From a bacterium (lineage in GTDB: Bacteria > Krumholzibacteriota > Krumholzibacteriia > Krumholzibacteriales > Krumholzibacteriaceae): DNA of 64,000 nucleotides. The translations under genes and the position numbers were made by a program. The stretch lies in NCBI GenBank assembly GCA_020350885.1, contig CP070727.1, forward strand, positions 449,038-513,037, given 5' to 3'. Under the pieces are notes generated by a model. That model ran no database searches. It was not told where the DNA came from and saw nothing but the letters and a program-made list of their open reading frames with translations. Below, in pieces: positions 46,017-53,980 of the stretch (positions are counted from its first letter, which is position 1; each line of letters starts with the position of its first letter).

Positions 46017-46493
46017 ATGTACAAGTTGATTGTTATCATGTTGCTCGTCTGCTTCGTGTTTGCGGCATTCCCCGTGACAGTCCGGGCGGACAAGCCAGAG
46101 GTGGGAATCGGCCTGCATATCGGCTGGCCGACACTGCTGGGCTTCAGTGTCAAGGGATGGGCTGCACCGCGATTCGGCCTGCAGGGGATGGGCAGCCGTT
46201 TTTCAAGCGGCGATGCTTCATTGACGATGCTCTCCGGAAGGGTTTTCTACAAACTCGCCACCGGGAGAAGCGTCGCTCCGGCCATTGGAGTGGGCGGTGG
46301 TGTCTGGATGGCCTCGGATGACGACGATGAAGAGACGGTTCCCATTTTCGAATTCCTGCTCCACTTCGAACACAAATGGACCGAGAATTTCCGCGGTGAC
46401 TACGAACTCGGATACTACATAGTCAACTTCGAGGAAATCGACACCGATATCAGCGGAATGGCCCTCGGCATAGGAATGCACTATTTCTTCTAA
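46017..46493 (+). CDS. Small predicted outer-membrane beta-barrel protein
   Basis: 158 residues. ATG 46017 follows AAAGGAGATAAC. Signal peptide (LIVIMLLVCFVFAAFPVTVRA) and a mature part of alternating strands, with EVGIGLHIGWPTLLGFSVKGW at the start and GIGMHYFF at the end, the typical last strand of a barrel. A loop of acidic residues (SDDDDEE) lies in the middle. It is of the same general kind as the protein encoded at 7272-7763 (strand EVGIGL/ELGILL near the start). Function unknown. Confidence 0.65.
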   Translation: MYKLIVIMLLVCFVFAAFPVTVRADKPEVGIGLHIGWPTLLGFSVKGWAAPRFGLQGMGSRFSSGDASLTMLSGRVFYKLATGRSVAPAIGVGGGVWMASDDDDEETVPIFEFLLHFEHKWTENFRGDYELGYYIVNFEEIDTDISGMALGIGMHYFF

Positions 46494-46608
46494 GATCCTG
46501 TGACGTGGACGAAGGATAACCGGGATCTGTAAGCCCCCCGTGCGCCTGGATGACTTTCTGGTCATTATTCTACTATACTCTTCAACCTACCAAGGAAGGG
46601 GATTTCCG

Positions 46609-47202
46609 ATGAAACGTTTCTGCCTTGCCCTGGCTCTCATTCTACTCCTCAGCAGTGCCGCATCGGCCGGTGGGATCACCTGCGGCGTCAAGGCCGGTAT
46701 CAACCTGGCCGATCTGACCGGCGACGACATCGAGAACAACGAGATGAAGCTGGCGTTCGGCGGCGGCATATTCTGTAACTTCGCGATAACGGATGTCATC
46801 AGCATTCAGCCGGAAGTCCTGTTCATGATGAAGGGTACGAAGTCCTCAGTGCTGGAGAACACGGGTTACCATTTCACGTATATCGATATCCCCCTGCTGG
46901 CCAGGTTCTCCGTTCCGACGGAGGGCAGCTTGGTGCCGTCGTTTTTCGGTGGTCCGTACCTCGGCTTTCTAATGTCCGCTACGGCGGAAAGAGCCCTTGT
47001 AGAGGAAGATATCAAGGAATCTCTGAAGGACACCGATTACGGTCTCGTTTTCGGGGCCGGTCTCGATTACAGGGTCGGTGATGGACATGTGTTCCTCGAC
47101 ATCAGATACTCGTTCGGTCTTACGACGATAGTGGACGAGGGGGACGAGGATGCCAAGAACACGGGCATCATGTTCATGCTCGGCTATGGATACACGTTTT
47201 AG
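46609..47202 (+). CDS. Outer-membrane beta-barrel (porin-family) protein
   Basis: 197 residues with a signal peptide (RFCLALALILLLSSAASA) and strands typical of the outer-membrane beta-barrel family found in the FCB group: GVKAGINLADLTGDD, GGGIFCNFAITDVISIQPEVLFMMKG, YIDIPLLARFSVP and the end GYGYTF. The motif order (GxKxGxNxA, then LSxQPExLYxxKG, then YxxIPLLxxY) is the usual one for PF13568-type barrels. It follows the other small barrel gene on the same strand. ATG 46609 has AAGGAAGGGG upstream. Confidence 0.8.
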   Translation: MKRFCLALALILLLSSAASAGGITCGVKAGINLADLTGDDIENNEMKLAFGGGIFCNFAITDVISIQPEVLFMMKGTKSSVLENTGYHFTYIDIPLLARFSVPTEGSLVPSFFGGPYLGFLMSATAERALVEEDIKESLKDTDYGLVFGAGLDYRVGDGHVFLDIRYSFGLTTIVDEGDEDAKNTGIMFMLGYGYTF

Positions 47203-47328
47203 AACCGTGACCCATTCAACCGCGGCATGACTCGGCGAATTTCAATATGCCCCCAGTCTGAATGTTATCGCAGAGCACTGCTCCCACGAGAAGGTAAGAG
47301 CTGATACATGGAATCGGCTGTTGCTGTC

Positions 47329-48516
47329 CTACACGGCCGATAGCGCTCGGTCGAGATCCTCGATCAGATCGTCGGTGTCCTCGAGACCCGCCGAGTAGCG
47401 GATCATGTTGTCGGGCACACCTGCCTGTTCACGTTCCTCGGTGCTGAGCTGGGAGTGCGTGGTGGCGGCAGGCTGGAGCGCGATCGTCTGCGAGGAGCCG
47501 AGGTGACCCGTGTGCAGTGCGATCTCGAGTTTGTCTATGACCTTCCTGGCCGCCTCGAGCCCGCCCTTGACGTTCATGCTCAGCATCGACGAACAGGCGC
47601 TCATCGTCTTCATCGCCACATCGTGCTGCGGATGCGACGGCAATCCCGGGTAGCTCACCGCCTCGACCCTGGGATGGCTCTCGAGGAACTCGGCGATCGC
47701 CATCGCGCTCTCCGAATGCCTTTTCATTCTGAGTGAAAGGCTCTCGAGCCCCAGCAGGCAGAGCCACGAGTTGAAGGGTGAGAGCGAAGGCCCGATGTTC
47801 CGGTAACCGGTGCGGCGGATGTGATCGATGAACTCCTTCCTGCCGACGATCACACCGGAGATGCTCGTGGAATTCCCGCTGATGTATTTCGTGGCCGAGT
47901 GGATGACGATATCGGCACCCATCTCGATCGGCTGCATGAGTGCCGGTGTGCAGATCGTATTGTCGACCATGAGCGGGATTCCTCTCGACTTCGCGAGCTC
48001 TGCGATCGCCGGTATATCAGCAACGAAGAGGTTCGGGTTGCTCGGAGATTCGACATGCAGGAGCTTCGTCTTGGGGGTGATACGTTTCTCCCAGCACTCG
48101 ATCCTATCCGGCTCCTCCACCCAATTCACCGCAGCGCCCATGCGCGGCATCGAGACGGAGAAGAGCTGCTGGGTGCCTCCATAGACGCGGATCGACGAGG
48201 TGATCTCATCTCCTACGCCGACGAGGTGATGTGCGACCATGAAGATTGCAGCCATCCCTGATCCCGTGGCGAGCCCCGCCTCGCCCCCCTCGAGCATGGC
48301 CATCCGCTTCTCGAAGATATCGTTCGTGGGATTGTCGATCCGGCCGTAGATGAACCCTTCGGTCTCATAGCGAAAGAGCTCCGCCGCCCAATCGGCTGAT
48401 TCGTACGGGTAGACGGCGCTCTGGATAATTGGGGGCTCGACCGTTCGGTACCTGAGCTGCTCATCCCAGTCGAACCCCCCCTTGACGGCGATCGTATCGA
48501 ATCGGTACTTCGGCAT
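47329..48516 (-). CDS. Trans-sulfuration PLP enzyme (O-acetylhomoserine sulfhydrylase / gamma-lyase type)
   Basis: 395 residues. The Schiff-base lysine lies in IHSATKYISGNS, and the Cys/Met-metabolism PLP family motifs YGRIDNPTNDIFEKRMAMLEGGEAGLATGSGMAAI, TKLLHVESPSNPNL and MVDNTICTPALMQPIEMGADI are clear. The C-terminal end RYSAGLEDTDDLIEDLDRAL is diagnostic of the family. Substrate specificity (sulfhydrylase, methionine or cystathionine gamma-lyase) is not fixed by these motifs. It converges with the barrel gene at 46609. I find no SAM-box riboswitch in the 323 bases upstream, although such enzymes are often SAM-regulated. Confidence 0.9.
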   Translation of the reverse strand: MPKYRFDTIAVKGGFDWDEQLRYRTVEPPIIQSAVYPYESADWAAELFRYETEGFIYGRIDNPTNDIFEKRMAMLEGGEAGLATGSGMAAIFMVAHHLVGVGDEITSSIRVYGGTQQLFSVSMPRMGAAVNWVEEPDRIECWEKRITPKTKLLHVESPSNPNLFVADIPAIAELAKSRGIPLMVDNTICTPALMQPIEMGADIVIHSATKYISGNSTSISGVIVGRKEFIDHIRRTGYRNIGPSLSPFNSWLCLLGLESLSLRMKRHSESAMAIAEFLESHPRVEAVSYPGLPSHPQHDVAMKTMSACSSMLSMNVKGGLEAARKVIDKLEIALHTGHLGSSQTIALQPAATTHSQLSTEEREQAGVPDNMIRYSAGLEDTDDLIEDLDRALSAV

Positions 48517-48785
48517 CTCCGCCTCCTTTTTATCTTATCGATTCGTAATGCTCCCTAACAGTATCAGGAAACCGGCACTCAGACCAATTATTATCCGCCG
48601 CTACCTGTGGGAGGGAGAAGCAAAAAACCGGCTGTGGTGGATCCGACACCAACGGAAAGCGACACCGGAGGAAACAGAAGGGTAGCCTGCTCGTCCCTTG
48701 TGGATGGGTACCTCCCACTGTTAGAATGGCAGGGACTATCGAGAGCTATCGACAGAAATCCACACAGGTAGGGAACCAGGCAGAG
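48517..48785. other. Divergent intergenic region, no gene recognised
   Basis: This lies between the PLP enzyme (minus) and the nitrilase (plus). Contains CCTCC at 48517-48526 (ribosome binding site of the PLP gene, read on the minus strand). No SAM riboswitch motif (GAAACC...CAACC) is visible. The right end runs into the duplicated 5' segment listed separately. Confidence 0.45.
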
Positions 48786-48839
48786 ACGAAGATAGCACTC
48801 ATCAGGCAGCACACCACTTGTTACAAGGAGTAGGATACA
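48786..48839 (+). repeat. Degenerate in-frame duplication of the nitrilase gene start
   Basis: The 54 bases before the start repeat the first 18 codons of the gene. The reading here is TKIALIRQHTTCYKE, then a TAG stop at 48831; the gene reads MKIALIQQHATRDKA. Long stretches are identical (AAGATAGCACT, CAGCAC). The copy has lost its start (ACG at 48786) and gained a stop, and its AAGGAG now serves as the ribosome binding site for the real gene. Confidence 0.75.
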
Positions 48840-49652
48840 GTGAAGATAGCACTTATACAGCAGCACGCCACACGCGACAAGGCGGATAATATCGCACGGG
48901 GAGTGACGGCTCTCGAGGAGGCGGCCGCGGCCGGAGCCCAGCTCGTCGCCTTCGCCGAGCTCGCCTTCGAGTTCTTCTGGCCGCAGTATCCCGCCACGGG
49001 CGATGCGGGTACGATGGCAGAGAGGGTTCCCGGCCCCACAACGGAGGTCTTCGCAGAGAAGGCGCAGGAGCTCAGTGTCGTCGTCGTGCTGAACCTCTTC
49101 GAGCGGGACGGCACAAGGACCTACGACTGCTCGCCTGTGATCGACGCGGATGGCCGCTTTCTCGGCAAGACCCGAATGGTACACGTCATAGAGGCCCCCT
49201 GCTTCCACGAGAGCGGCTACTACACCCCGGGCGATCTCGGCGCCGGTGTATTCGATACGGCTGCGGGGCGGATCGGGGTTGCGATCTGCTACGACCGGCA
49301 TTTCCCCGAGTATATGCGCGCCCTAGCCCTCAAGGGTGCGGAGCTCGTCGTGGTCCCCCAGGCGGGTGCCGTGGACGAATGGCCTCCGGGGATCTTCGAG
49401 GCCGAGCTACAGATTGCCTCCTTCCACAACGGCTATTTCTCGGCGCTGGTGAACAGGATCGGTGAGGAGGAGACGCTCACCTTCGCGGGAGAATCGTTCG
49501 TCGCCGGCCCCGACGGGCGTGTCCTCGCCCGCGCTCCGAAGGGTTCCGACCACATCCTCATCTGCGACGTCGATCTTGCCTCCTGTGCGGCAAGCCACGC
49601 CCGACGGCATTTCATACCGGACCGGCGTCCGGAGATCTACGGTTCGCTATGA
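48840..49652 (+). CDS. Carbon-nitrogen hydrolase (nitrilase superfamily, N-carbamoylputrescine amidase-like)
   Basis: 270 residues. The catalytic triad is visible: Glu40 (AFAELAF), Lys110 (GKTRMVH) and Cys150 (AICYDRHFPE). ICYDxxFPE, the length and the overall pattern resemble N-carbamoylputrescine amidase and related amidases rather than nitrile-specific enzymes. Start: GTG 48840, with AAGGAG nine bases upstream. No other polyamine gene is nearby, so the natural substrate is uncertain. The start carries a 54-base duplication just before it. Confidence 0.85.
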   Translation: MKIALIQQHATRDKADNIARGVTALEEAAAAGAQLVAFAELAFEFFWPQYPATGDAGTMAERVPGPTTEVFAEKAQELSVVVVLNLFERDGTRTYDCSPVIDADGRFLGKTRMVHVIEAPCFHESGYYTPGDLGAGVFDTAAGRIGVAICYDRHFPEYMRALALKGAELVVVPQAGAVDEWPPGIFEAELQIASFHNGYFSALVNRIGEEETLTFAGESFVAGPDGRVLARAPKGSDHILICDVDLASCAASHARRHFIPDRRPEIYGSL

Positions 49653-49784
49653 TACGCCATAGAATGCAGTAGATACGCAGAAGGCCCACTGCATACGGGT
49701 TTCATTTTCTATGAGGGGTGAATGAAGAGTCTCACAGGATTAACGAAGAGCTCAACAAACTGACGAGCGGCCGCACAAAGGAAA

Positions 49785-49813
49785 AGGGAAGGCTCGCTGA
49801 ATGAACCTTCCCC
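49785..49813. terminator. Hairpin between convergent genes, probable terminator
   Basis: GGGAAGG (49786-49792) pairs with CCTTCCC (49806-49812) over a 13-base loop, and the flanking AAAA/CTT extends it slightly. It lies between the nitrilase gene (plus) and the DUF4097 gene (minus), about 58 bases before the DUF4097 stop. T tracts are short, so confidence is moderate. Confidence 0.4.
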
Positions 49814-49869
49814 TTATCGGCGATCCCCCGGTGTTGCTCCCCTACTCCGGGTGGGACCGGTTCGTGAGA

Positions 49870-51171
49870 TTATCCTTCCCGAATATATATGTTACCGTTG
49901 ATCGTGCGGATCTTGATCATGTGCTTGCCGCCGCGGACCTTCCCGGTACCGTAGATATACTTCCGGGGCGAGCCAAGCTTCCATTCCCAATCGTCCGTTT
50001 CCTCTATATTCATCTCGAAGTCGCTTTTTATCTTGTAGTTGCGGCGGCTCTTCTTCGTGTAGGCGAGCTCGATATCGAACTCCATCGAGAGGCCACTGGG
50101 AACCTCGAGAATGATATCACCGCTCATGGATGTGATCTCGACATCCCGCTTGCCCCTGTCGGGATCGCCGACCATCGTAACGGTGACATCCCCGCCCATC
50201 GTCTTCGCCTTGATCCATCCGTCCACCGCATCGATCTCGATGTCGCCGCCCATCGTCGTGGCCCTGACATACTCACCGGCCGACCCGATCTTTATATCCC
50301 CTCCCATCGTTTTCACCTTCGCCCCGGCCGGAGCTTCTTCGACGTTGATATCTCCGCCGAAGGTCGTAACGTTGACCTCCTTGCCCTTTCCAACGTCGAT
50401 ATCGCCGCCCATCGTCGTTGCGTGCACATCCTCATCACTCGAGATGTCTATATCCCCTCCCATCGTCTTCGCATGCACCTTGCGGCCCTTGTAGTCCGCC
50501 TCGATATCGCCGCCGGGGGTGGTAATACTGATCTCCTCTCCTTCATCGTCGCTGTGGGAGGAACGAACGTTCCGGTATGTCACCTTCCCTCCCATTGTCG
50601 AGCCCTTGAGGTCCCCGACGACGTCTTCGATTCTGACCGAGCCACCCATCGTCTCGACCTTCCCATCCAGCTCCGAGTCCTCCACCGTGATCGATCCGCC
50701 GTAGGTCTTGAGTCTTACCTTCCCCCTGAGGCCTTCGAGCTCGATGCCCCCGCCCATGGTCTTCCCCTTGAATTGACCTTCGACGCTACGGATCTCTATA
50801 CTGCCCCCCTTCGAATCGATCGAGATGTCAAACCGGTCGGGAACATTGATCTCGAAATCGACATTAGAGCTCCGGTTCCGCTTCCTGCGGTCATAGTATG
50901 AATGGATCTCGAGCCCGGACGAGCCCTCGTCGAAGTCGATTTCGACCTCGTCACGGTGCTTGCCTCCGATCTCCACGTGCACGAAGATCATATCCTTATC
51001 CCAGCCCGTGATCACGAGGGAACCACCGGTGTCGAGATCGAGGGTGAGGCGTTTGCCCGCCTTGACCTTAAAATCGCGCTCGAGCACCCGCTCCCGGCCG
51101 GCGAAGGAATCCCCCGCAACGAAGATGCAGGCCAGGAACACAACGAGACATAGTGTCGTTATCCGTTTCAT
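49870..51171 (-). CDS. Exported DUF4097 beta-repeat protein with TMGGD repeats
   Basis: 433 residues. A signal peptide (LCLVVFLACIFVAGDSFA) precedes a beta-helix-like DUF4097 domain. From about residue 110 to 350 the sequence contains about twelve units of 18-25 residues, most with the core KxxTMGGDI (variants TYGGSI, TTPGGDI, TTFGGDI, TSMSGDI), each followed by a short strand (e.g. EIDAVDGWIKA). Such right-handed solenoids are exported and thought to be structural or envelope-associated; no enzymatic role is known. ATG 51171 follows AAAGGGGT. Transcribed towards the nitrilase gene. The C-terminal strand ends NGNIYIREG. Confidence 0.75.
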   Translation of the reverse strand: MKRITTLCLVVFLACIFVAGDSFAGRERVLERDFKVKAGKRLTLDLDTGGSLVITGWDKDMIFVHVEIGGKHRDEVEIDFDEGSSGLEIHSYYDRRKRNRSSNVDFEINVPDRFDISIDSKGGSIEIRSVEGQFKGKTMGGGIELEGLRGKVRLKTYGGSITVEDSELDGKVETMGGSVRIEDVVGDLKGSTMGGKVTYRNVRSSHSDDEGEEISITTPGGDIEADYKGRKVHAKTMGGDIDISSDEDVHATTMGGDIDVGKGKEVNVTTFGGDINVEEAPAGAKVKTMGGDIKIGSAGEYVRATTMGGDIEIDAVDGWIKAKTMGGDVTVTMVGDPDRGKRDVEITSMSGDIILEVPSGLSMEFDIELAYTKKSRRNYKIKSDFEMNIEETDDWEWKLGSPRKYIYGTGKVRGGKHMIKIRTINGNIYIREG

Positions 51172-51343
51172 CACCGTTACCCCTTTCTTTTAAAACCGCC
51201 GTTATAATCGATAATACGCTTCACGGCTGAATTTGTTTCTCCTCGGAGTGAATCGGGCAAATCTTGCTGAAACTTTGAGATGCGCCCCCCCTCAAACCGT
51301 AACGCCGTATCCGCATCCGCCCCAAGTATCAACCATGAGTCAT

Positions 51344-51495
51344 CCGCCTTCTGCGCAGCTTTGCCTTCACTGCAGGGGCGGGCCAAGCAACCACCCAGCC
51401 GCCTTCTGCGCAGCTTTGCCTTCACTGCAGGAGTGGGCCAAGCAACCACCCAGCCGCCTTCTGCGCAGCTTTGCCTTCACTGCAGGGGCGGGCGA
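51344..51495. repeat. 55-bp tandem repeat, three copies, hairpin-forming
   Basis: Copies begin at 51344, 51399 and 51454 (third copy partial). Each contains CCGCC-TT-CTGC, a 17-base middle, then GCAG-GGGCGG, so the two ends can pair (CCGCC with GGCGG, CTGC with GCAG). The 17-base interval between hairpins (GCCAAGCAACCACCCAG) is itself identical in the first two copies, which excludes a CRISPR array. Copy 2 differs by two bases. The period is not a multiple of three. It ends 39 bases before the NAD synthetase start. Confidence 0.9.
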
Positions 51496-51534
51496 TGGTA
51501 CAATGGGTGGGCTTCTCTTACCGGGGTAGATGCG

Positions 51535-53346
51535 ATGAAGAAACAAACGGAAACGGTTCGAATGGGATTGGCCCAGATGAATCCCACCGTCGGGGATCTC
51601 GAGGGGAATGCGGCCGCAGTCCACCGAATCATCAAAGAGGCGAAGGGACAGGGTGTCCAGGTGCTGGCGTTTCCCGAGCTCATGCTGAGCGGCTATCCGC
51701 CCGAAGACCTGCTCCTCAAGCCGCAATTTCTAGCCGATTGCGAGGCGGTTCTCCGTCGTCTCGCACACGCTGCACGGGGGATGGCGGTGCTTCTCGGCGC
51801 GCCGGAACCACCCGCAGGGCCGGGAGGGAAACCGTTCAACACCTGCTGCCTGCTGTACCGGGGGAAGGTTGCGGCCCGCTACCGCAAGATCAATCTCCCC
51901 AACTACGGGGTCTTCGACGAGAAACGATACTTCGAACCGGGCAAGCGGGCGCTGGTTGTGAATTTCGGCGCCACCGCCTTCGCCATCAATATCTGCGAGG
52001 ATATGTGGATGGACGACGGTCCTACCCCCGATCAGGTCGCCTACGGGGGCGCCCGGATCGTCATCAATATCTCGGCATCGCCATACCATCGCCGCAAGGG
52101 ACCGGAGCGCGAGCGACTGATGCGCCGTCGGGCCAGGGAGAACAGCACCTTCCTTTGCTACGTGAACCTCGTGGGTGCCCAGGACGAGCTGATATTCGAC
52201 GGGAGCAGCGTGGTTGCGGGTCCCGACGGACGGACGATCGCCCGTGGGCGTCCGTTCGAGGAGGATCTCATCGTCACTGATATCCGGCTGCCGGTGGGGC
52301 CGGTTCCAGGGCACAACCGCATGAGGCGGCGCACGGGGAGCCGTGGAAAGTCCCGAATGCTAGGCCTCCCTCAACCGGTCGGTCAACCCCGGCACGAGCT
52401 CGAAGTCATACGCCTCCCCGCACTTCCGTCACCCGGTGTGAGGCGCCCGCTGCGCCACAGGACGGCGAGCCATCTCAAACCGCTCGAGGAGGTATACCGG
52501 GCGCTGGTGCTGGGAACGAGGGACTACGTCGAGAAGAACGGCTTCAACGGGGTCGTACTGGGGCTGAGCGGCGGTATCGACTCGGCCCTGGTTGCCGCAA
52601 TCGCCTTCGATGCACTGGGGCCGGAGCGCGTGCACGCAGTGACGATGCCCTCGGCCTACACATCCCGTGAGACACTCGCAGACGCCCGGCGACTCGCAGG
52701 GAGCCTGCGGATCAACCTCTTCGAGATACCGATCGGTACTATCTACGATTCCTACCTTGAATCCCTCGATCCGGTCTTCGCCGGCCTCGGGACGGACGTC
52801 ACCGAGGAGAATGTTCAGGCCCGAATCAGGGGAAACCTGCTGATGGCACTCTCGAATAAGTACGGCTGGCTCGTGCTGGCGACGGGCAATAAAAGCGAGG
52901 TTGCCGTCGGGTACTGCACGCTGTACGGAGACATGGCCGGCGGATTCGCCGTTCTCAAGGATGTCCCCAAAACACTCGTCTACTCCCTGAGCAGATACCG
53001 GAATCGCATCGCAGAGTCTCCCCTGATCCCGCCCTCGATCATCCGGCGCAGGCCGACGGCGGAGCTGAAACCCGGCCAGTTCGACCAGGACATGCTGCCG
53101 CCCTATCCGGAGCTCGACCGCATTATCGAACTCTACGTCGAGCGGGATATGGCGGTGGAAGAGATCGTGCGGCGGGGACTCGATCCGGAGACGGTCCGCA
53201 GTACGATCCGTATGATCGATCTGAACGAATACAAGCGGCGGCAGGGGCCTCCCGGAATAAAGATAACGCCGAAGGCCTTCGGCCGCGATCGCAGGCTCCC
53301 GATCACGAACCGATACAGCGGGGCCGGTCGGAGCCGCAAACGATAA
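51535..53346 (+). CDS. nadE: NAD+ synthetase, glutamine-dependent
   Basis: 603 residues. The N-terminal nitrilase-type glutaminase domain has catalytic Glu48 (FPELMLSGYPPEDLL), Lys118 (YRKINLPNYGVFDEKRYF) and Cys154 (NICEDMW). The C-terminal synthetase domain has the ATP P-loop LGLSGGIDSALV (344-355) and motifs TGNKSEVAVGYCTLYGDMAGGFAVLKDVPKT. It makes NAD+ from deamido-NAD+, glutamine and ATP. ATG 51535 is the natural start; an open frame continues upstream through the tandem repeats but is not coding. A Arg/Pro-rich segment (about 265-305, GHNRMRRRTGSRGKSRMLG) makes the protein somewhat longer than typical, apparently as a linker between the domains. Confidence 0.95.
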   Translation: MKKQTETVRMGLAQMNPTVGDLEGNAAAVHRIIKEAKGQGVQVLAFPELMLSGYPPEDLLLKPQFLADCEAVLRRLAHAARGMAVLLGAPEPPAGPGGKPFNTCCLLYRGKVAARYRKINLPNYGVFDEKRYFEPGKRALVVNFGATAFAINICEDMWMDDGPTPDQVAYGGARIVINISASPYHRRKGPERERLMRRRARENSTFLCYVNLVGAQDELIFDGSSVVAGPDGRTIARGRPFEEDLIVTDIRLPVGPVPGHNRMRRRTGSRGKSRMLGLPQPVGQPRHELEVIRLPALPSPGVRRPLRHRTASHLKPLEEVYRALVLGTRDYVEKNGFNGVVLGLSGGIDSALVAAIAFDALGPERVHAVTMPSAYTSRETLADARRLAGSLRINLFEIPIGTIYDSYLESLDPVFAGLGTDVTEENVQARIRGNLLMALSNKYGWLVLATGNKSEVAVGYCTLYGDMAGGFAVLKDVPKTLVYSLSRYRNRIAESPLIPPSIIRRRPTAELKPGQFDQDMLPPYPELDRIIELYVERDMAVEEIVRRGLDPETVRSTIRMIDLNEYKRRQGPPGIKITPKAFGRDRRLPITNRYSGAGRSRKR

Positions 53347-53409
53347 CATAGCCGGTGGGACGAGTCATCCCGCTCCGGCAGTGTCCCGCTGCAAACCGAA
53401 CCGGAAACG

Positions 53410-53928
53410 ATGACGCCCCCGGAAGAGATACAAAACACCTCGGCCTTCACCATCCGCTCCTACCTGCCGGAGGACCACCCCGGCGTTATTAACGTCATCA
53501 AATCGGTCATGGATGAATACAACTACATCATGGACTTCGGCGAATTCGACAGCGATCTCGTAGACATCCAGTCCACGTACCAGGATCCGGGAGGCGAGTT
53601 CTGGGTCCTCGAGATCGATCACACGATCGCAGGCACGGTTGCAGCGATGCCGCGTCAGGGTGAGACCTGCGAGCTGAAACGCCTCTACCTGCTGAAGGGC
53701 CACCGGGGACGGGGCTGGGGACGGCGACTCATGGAGACGATGCTCGGGTGGGCCCGTTTACACGGTTTCAGGCGTGTCGTTCTGTGGTCTGATGTCCTCT
53801 TCGAGCCCGCCCACAACCTCTACCTCAAAGCTGGCTTCAGACCGACGCAGGAGACCCGTTCGATCGATCCCAACAATCCCTCGTGTGTCGAGCGCTTTTT
53901 CGTGAGGAAGAAGAACCGGGGAGAATAG
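53410..53928 (+). CDS. GNAT-family N-acetyltransferase
   Basis: 172 residues, one GNAT domain. The acetyl-CoA pyrophosphate loop is the R/Q-x-x-G-x-G/A motif, here LYLLKGHRGRGWGRRLMETML, followed by RRVVLWSDVLFEPAHNLYLKAGF, a typical beta4-alpha3 and beta5 end. The N-terminus has FTIRSYLPEDHPGVINVI. The substrate cannot be read. It follows nadE by 63 bases on the same strand. Confidence 0.85.
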   Translation: MTPPEEIQNTSAFTIRSYLPEDHPGVINVIKSVMDEYNYIMDFGEFDSDLVDIQSTYQDPGGEFWVLEIDHTIAGTVAAMPRQGETCELKRLYLLKGHRGRGWGRRLMETMLGWARLHGFRRVVLWSDVLFEPAHNLYLKAGFRPTQETRSIDPNNPSCVERFFVRKKNRGE

Positions 53929-53950
53929 CATCGCCTATGTCGAGCGATGC
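53928..53950. terminator. Hairpin between convergent GNAT and glgC genes
   Basis: GCATCGC (53928-53934) pairs perfectly with GCGATGC (53944-53950) across a 9-base loop. It includes the last base before the GNAT stop region and lies between the two convergent stops. No strong T run follows. Confidence 0.4.
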
Positions 53951-53980
53951 ACCGTGAACGAAGTGAGCGAATGAGGGCTT

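Noticed and set aside
48517-48785. SAM-responsive riboswitch ahead of the trans-sulfuration enzyme
   Set aside because: None of the core motifs (GAAACC, CAACC and the paired stems) is visible on the minus strand.
51344-51495. CRISPR array
   Set aside because: Repeat-spacer appearance, but the intervals are identical in sequence and no cas gene is present; it is a plain tandem repeat.
51280-51534. Upstream extension of the nadE frame through the tandem repeats
   Set aside because: The 55-bp period is not a multiple of three, the same repeat reads in different frames, and nadE family proteins start at the Met at 51535.
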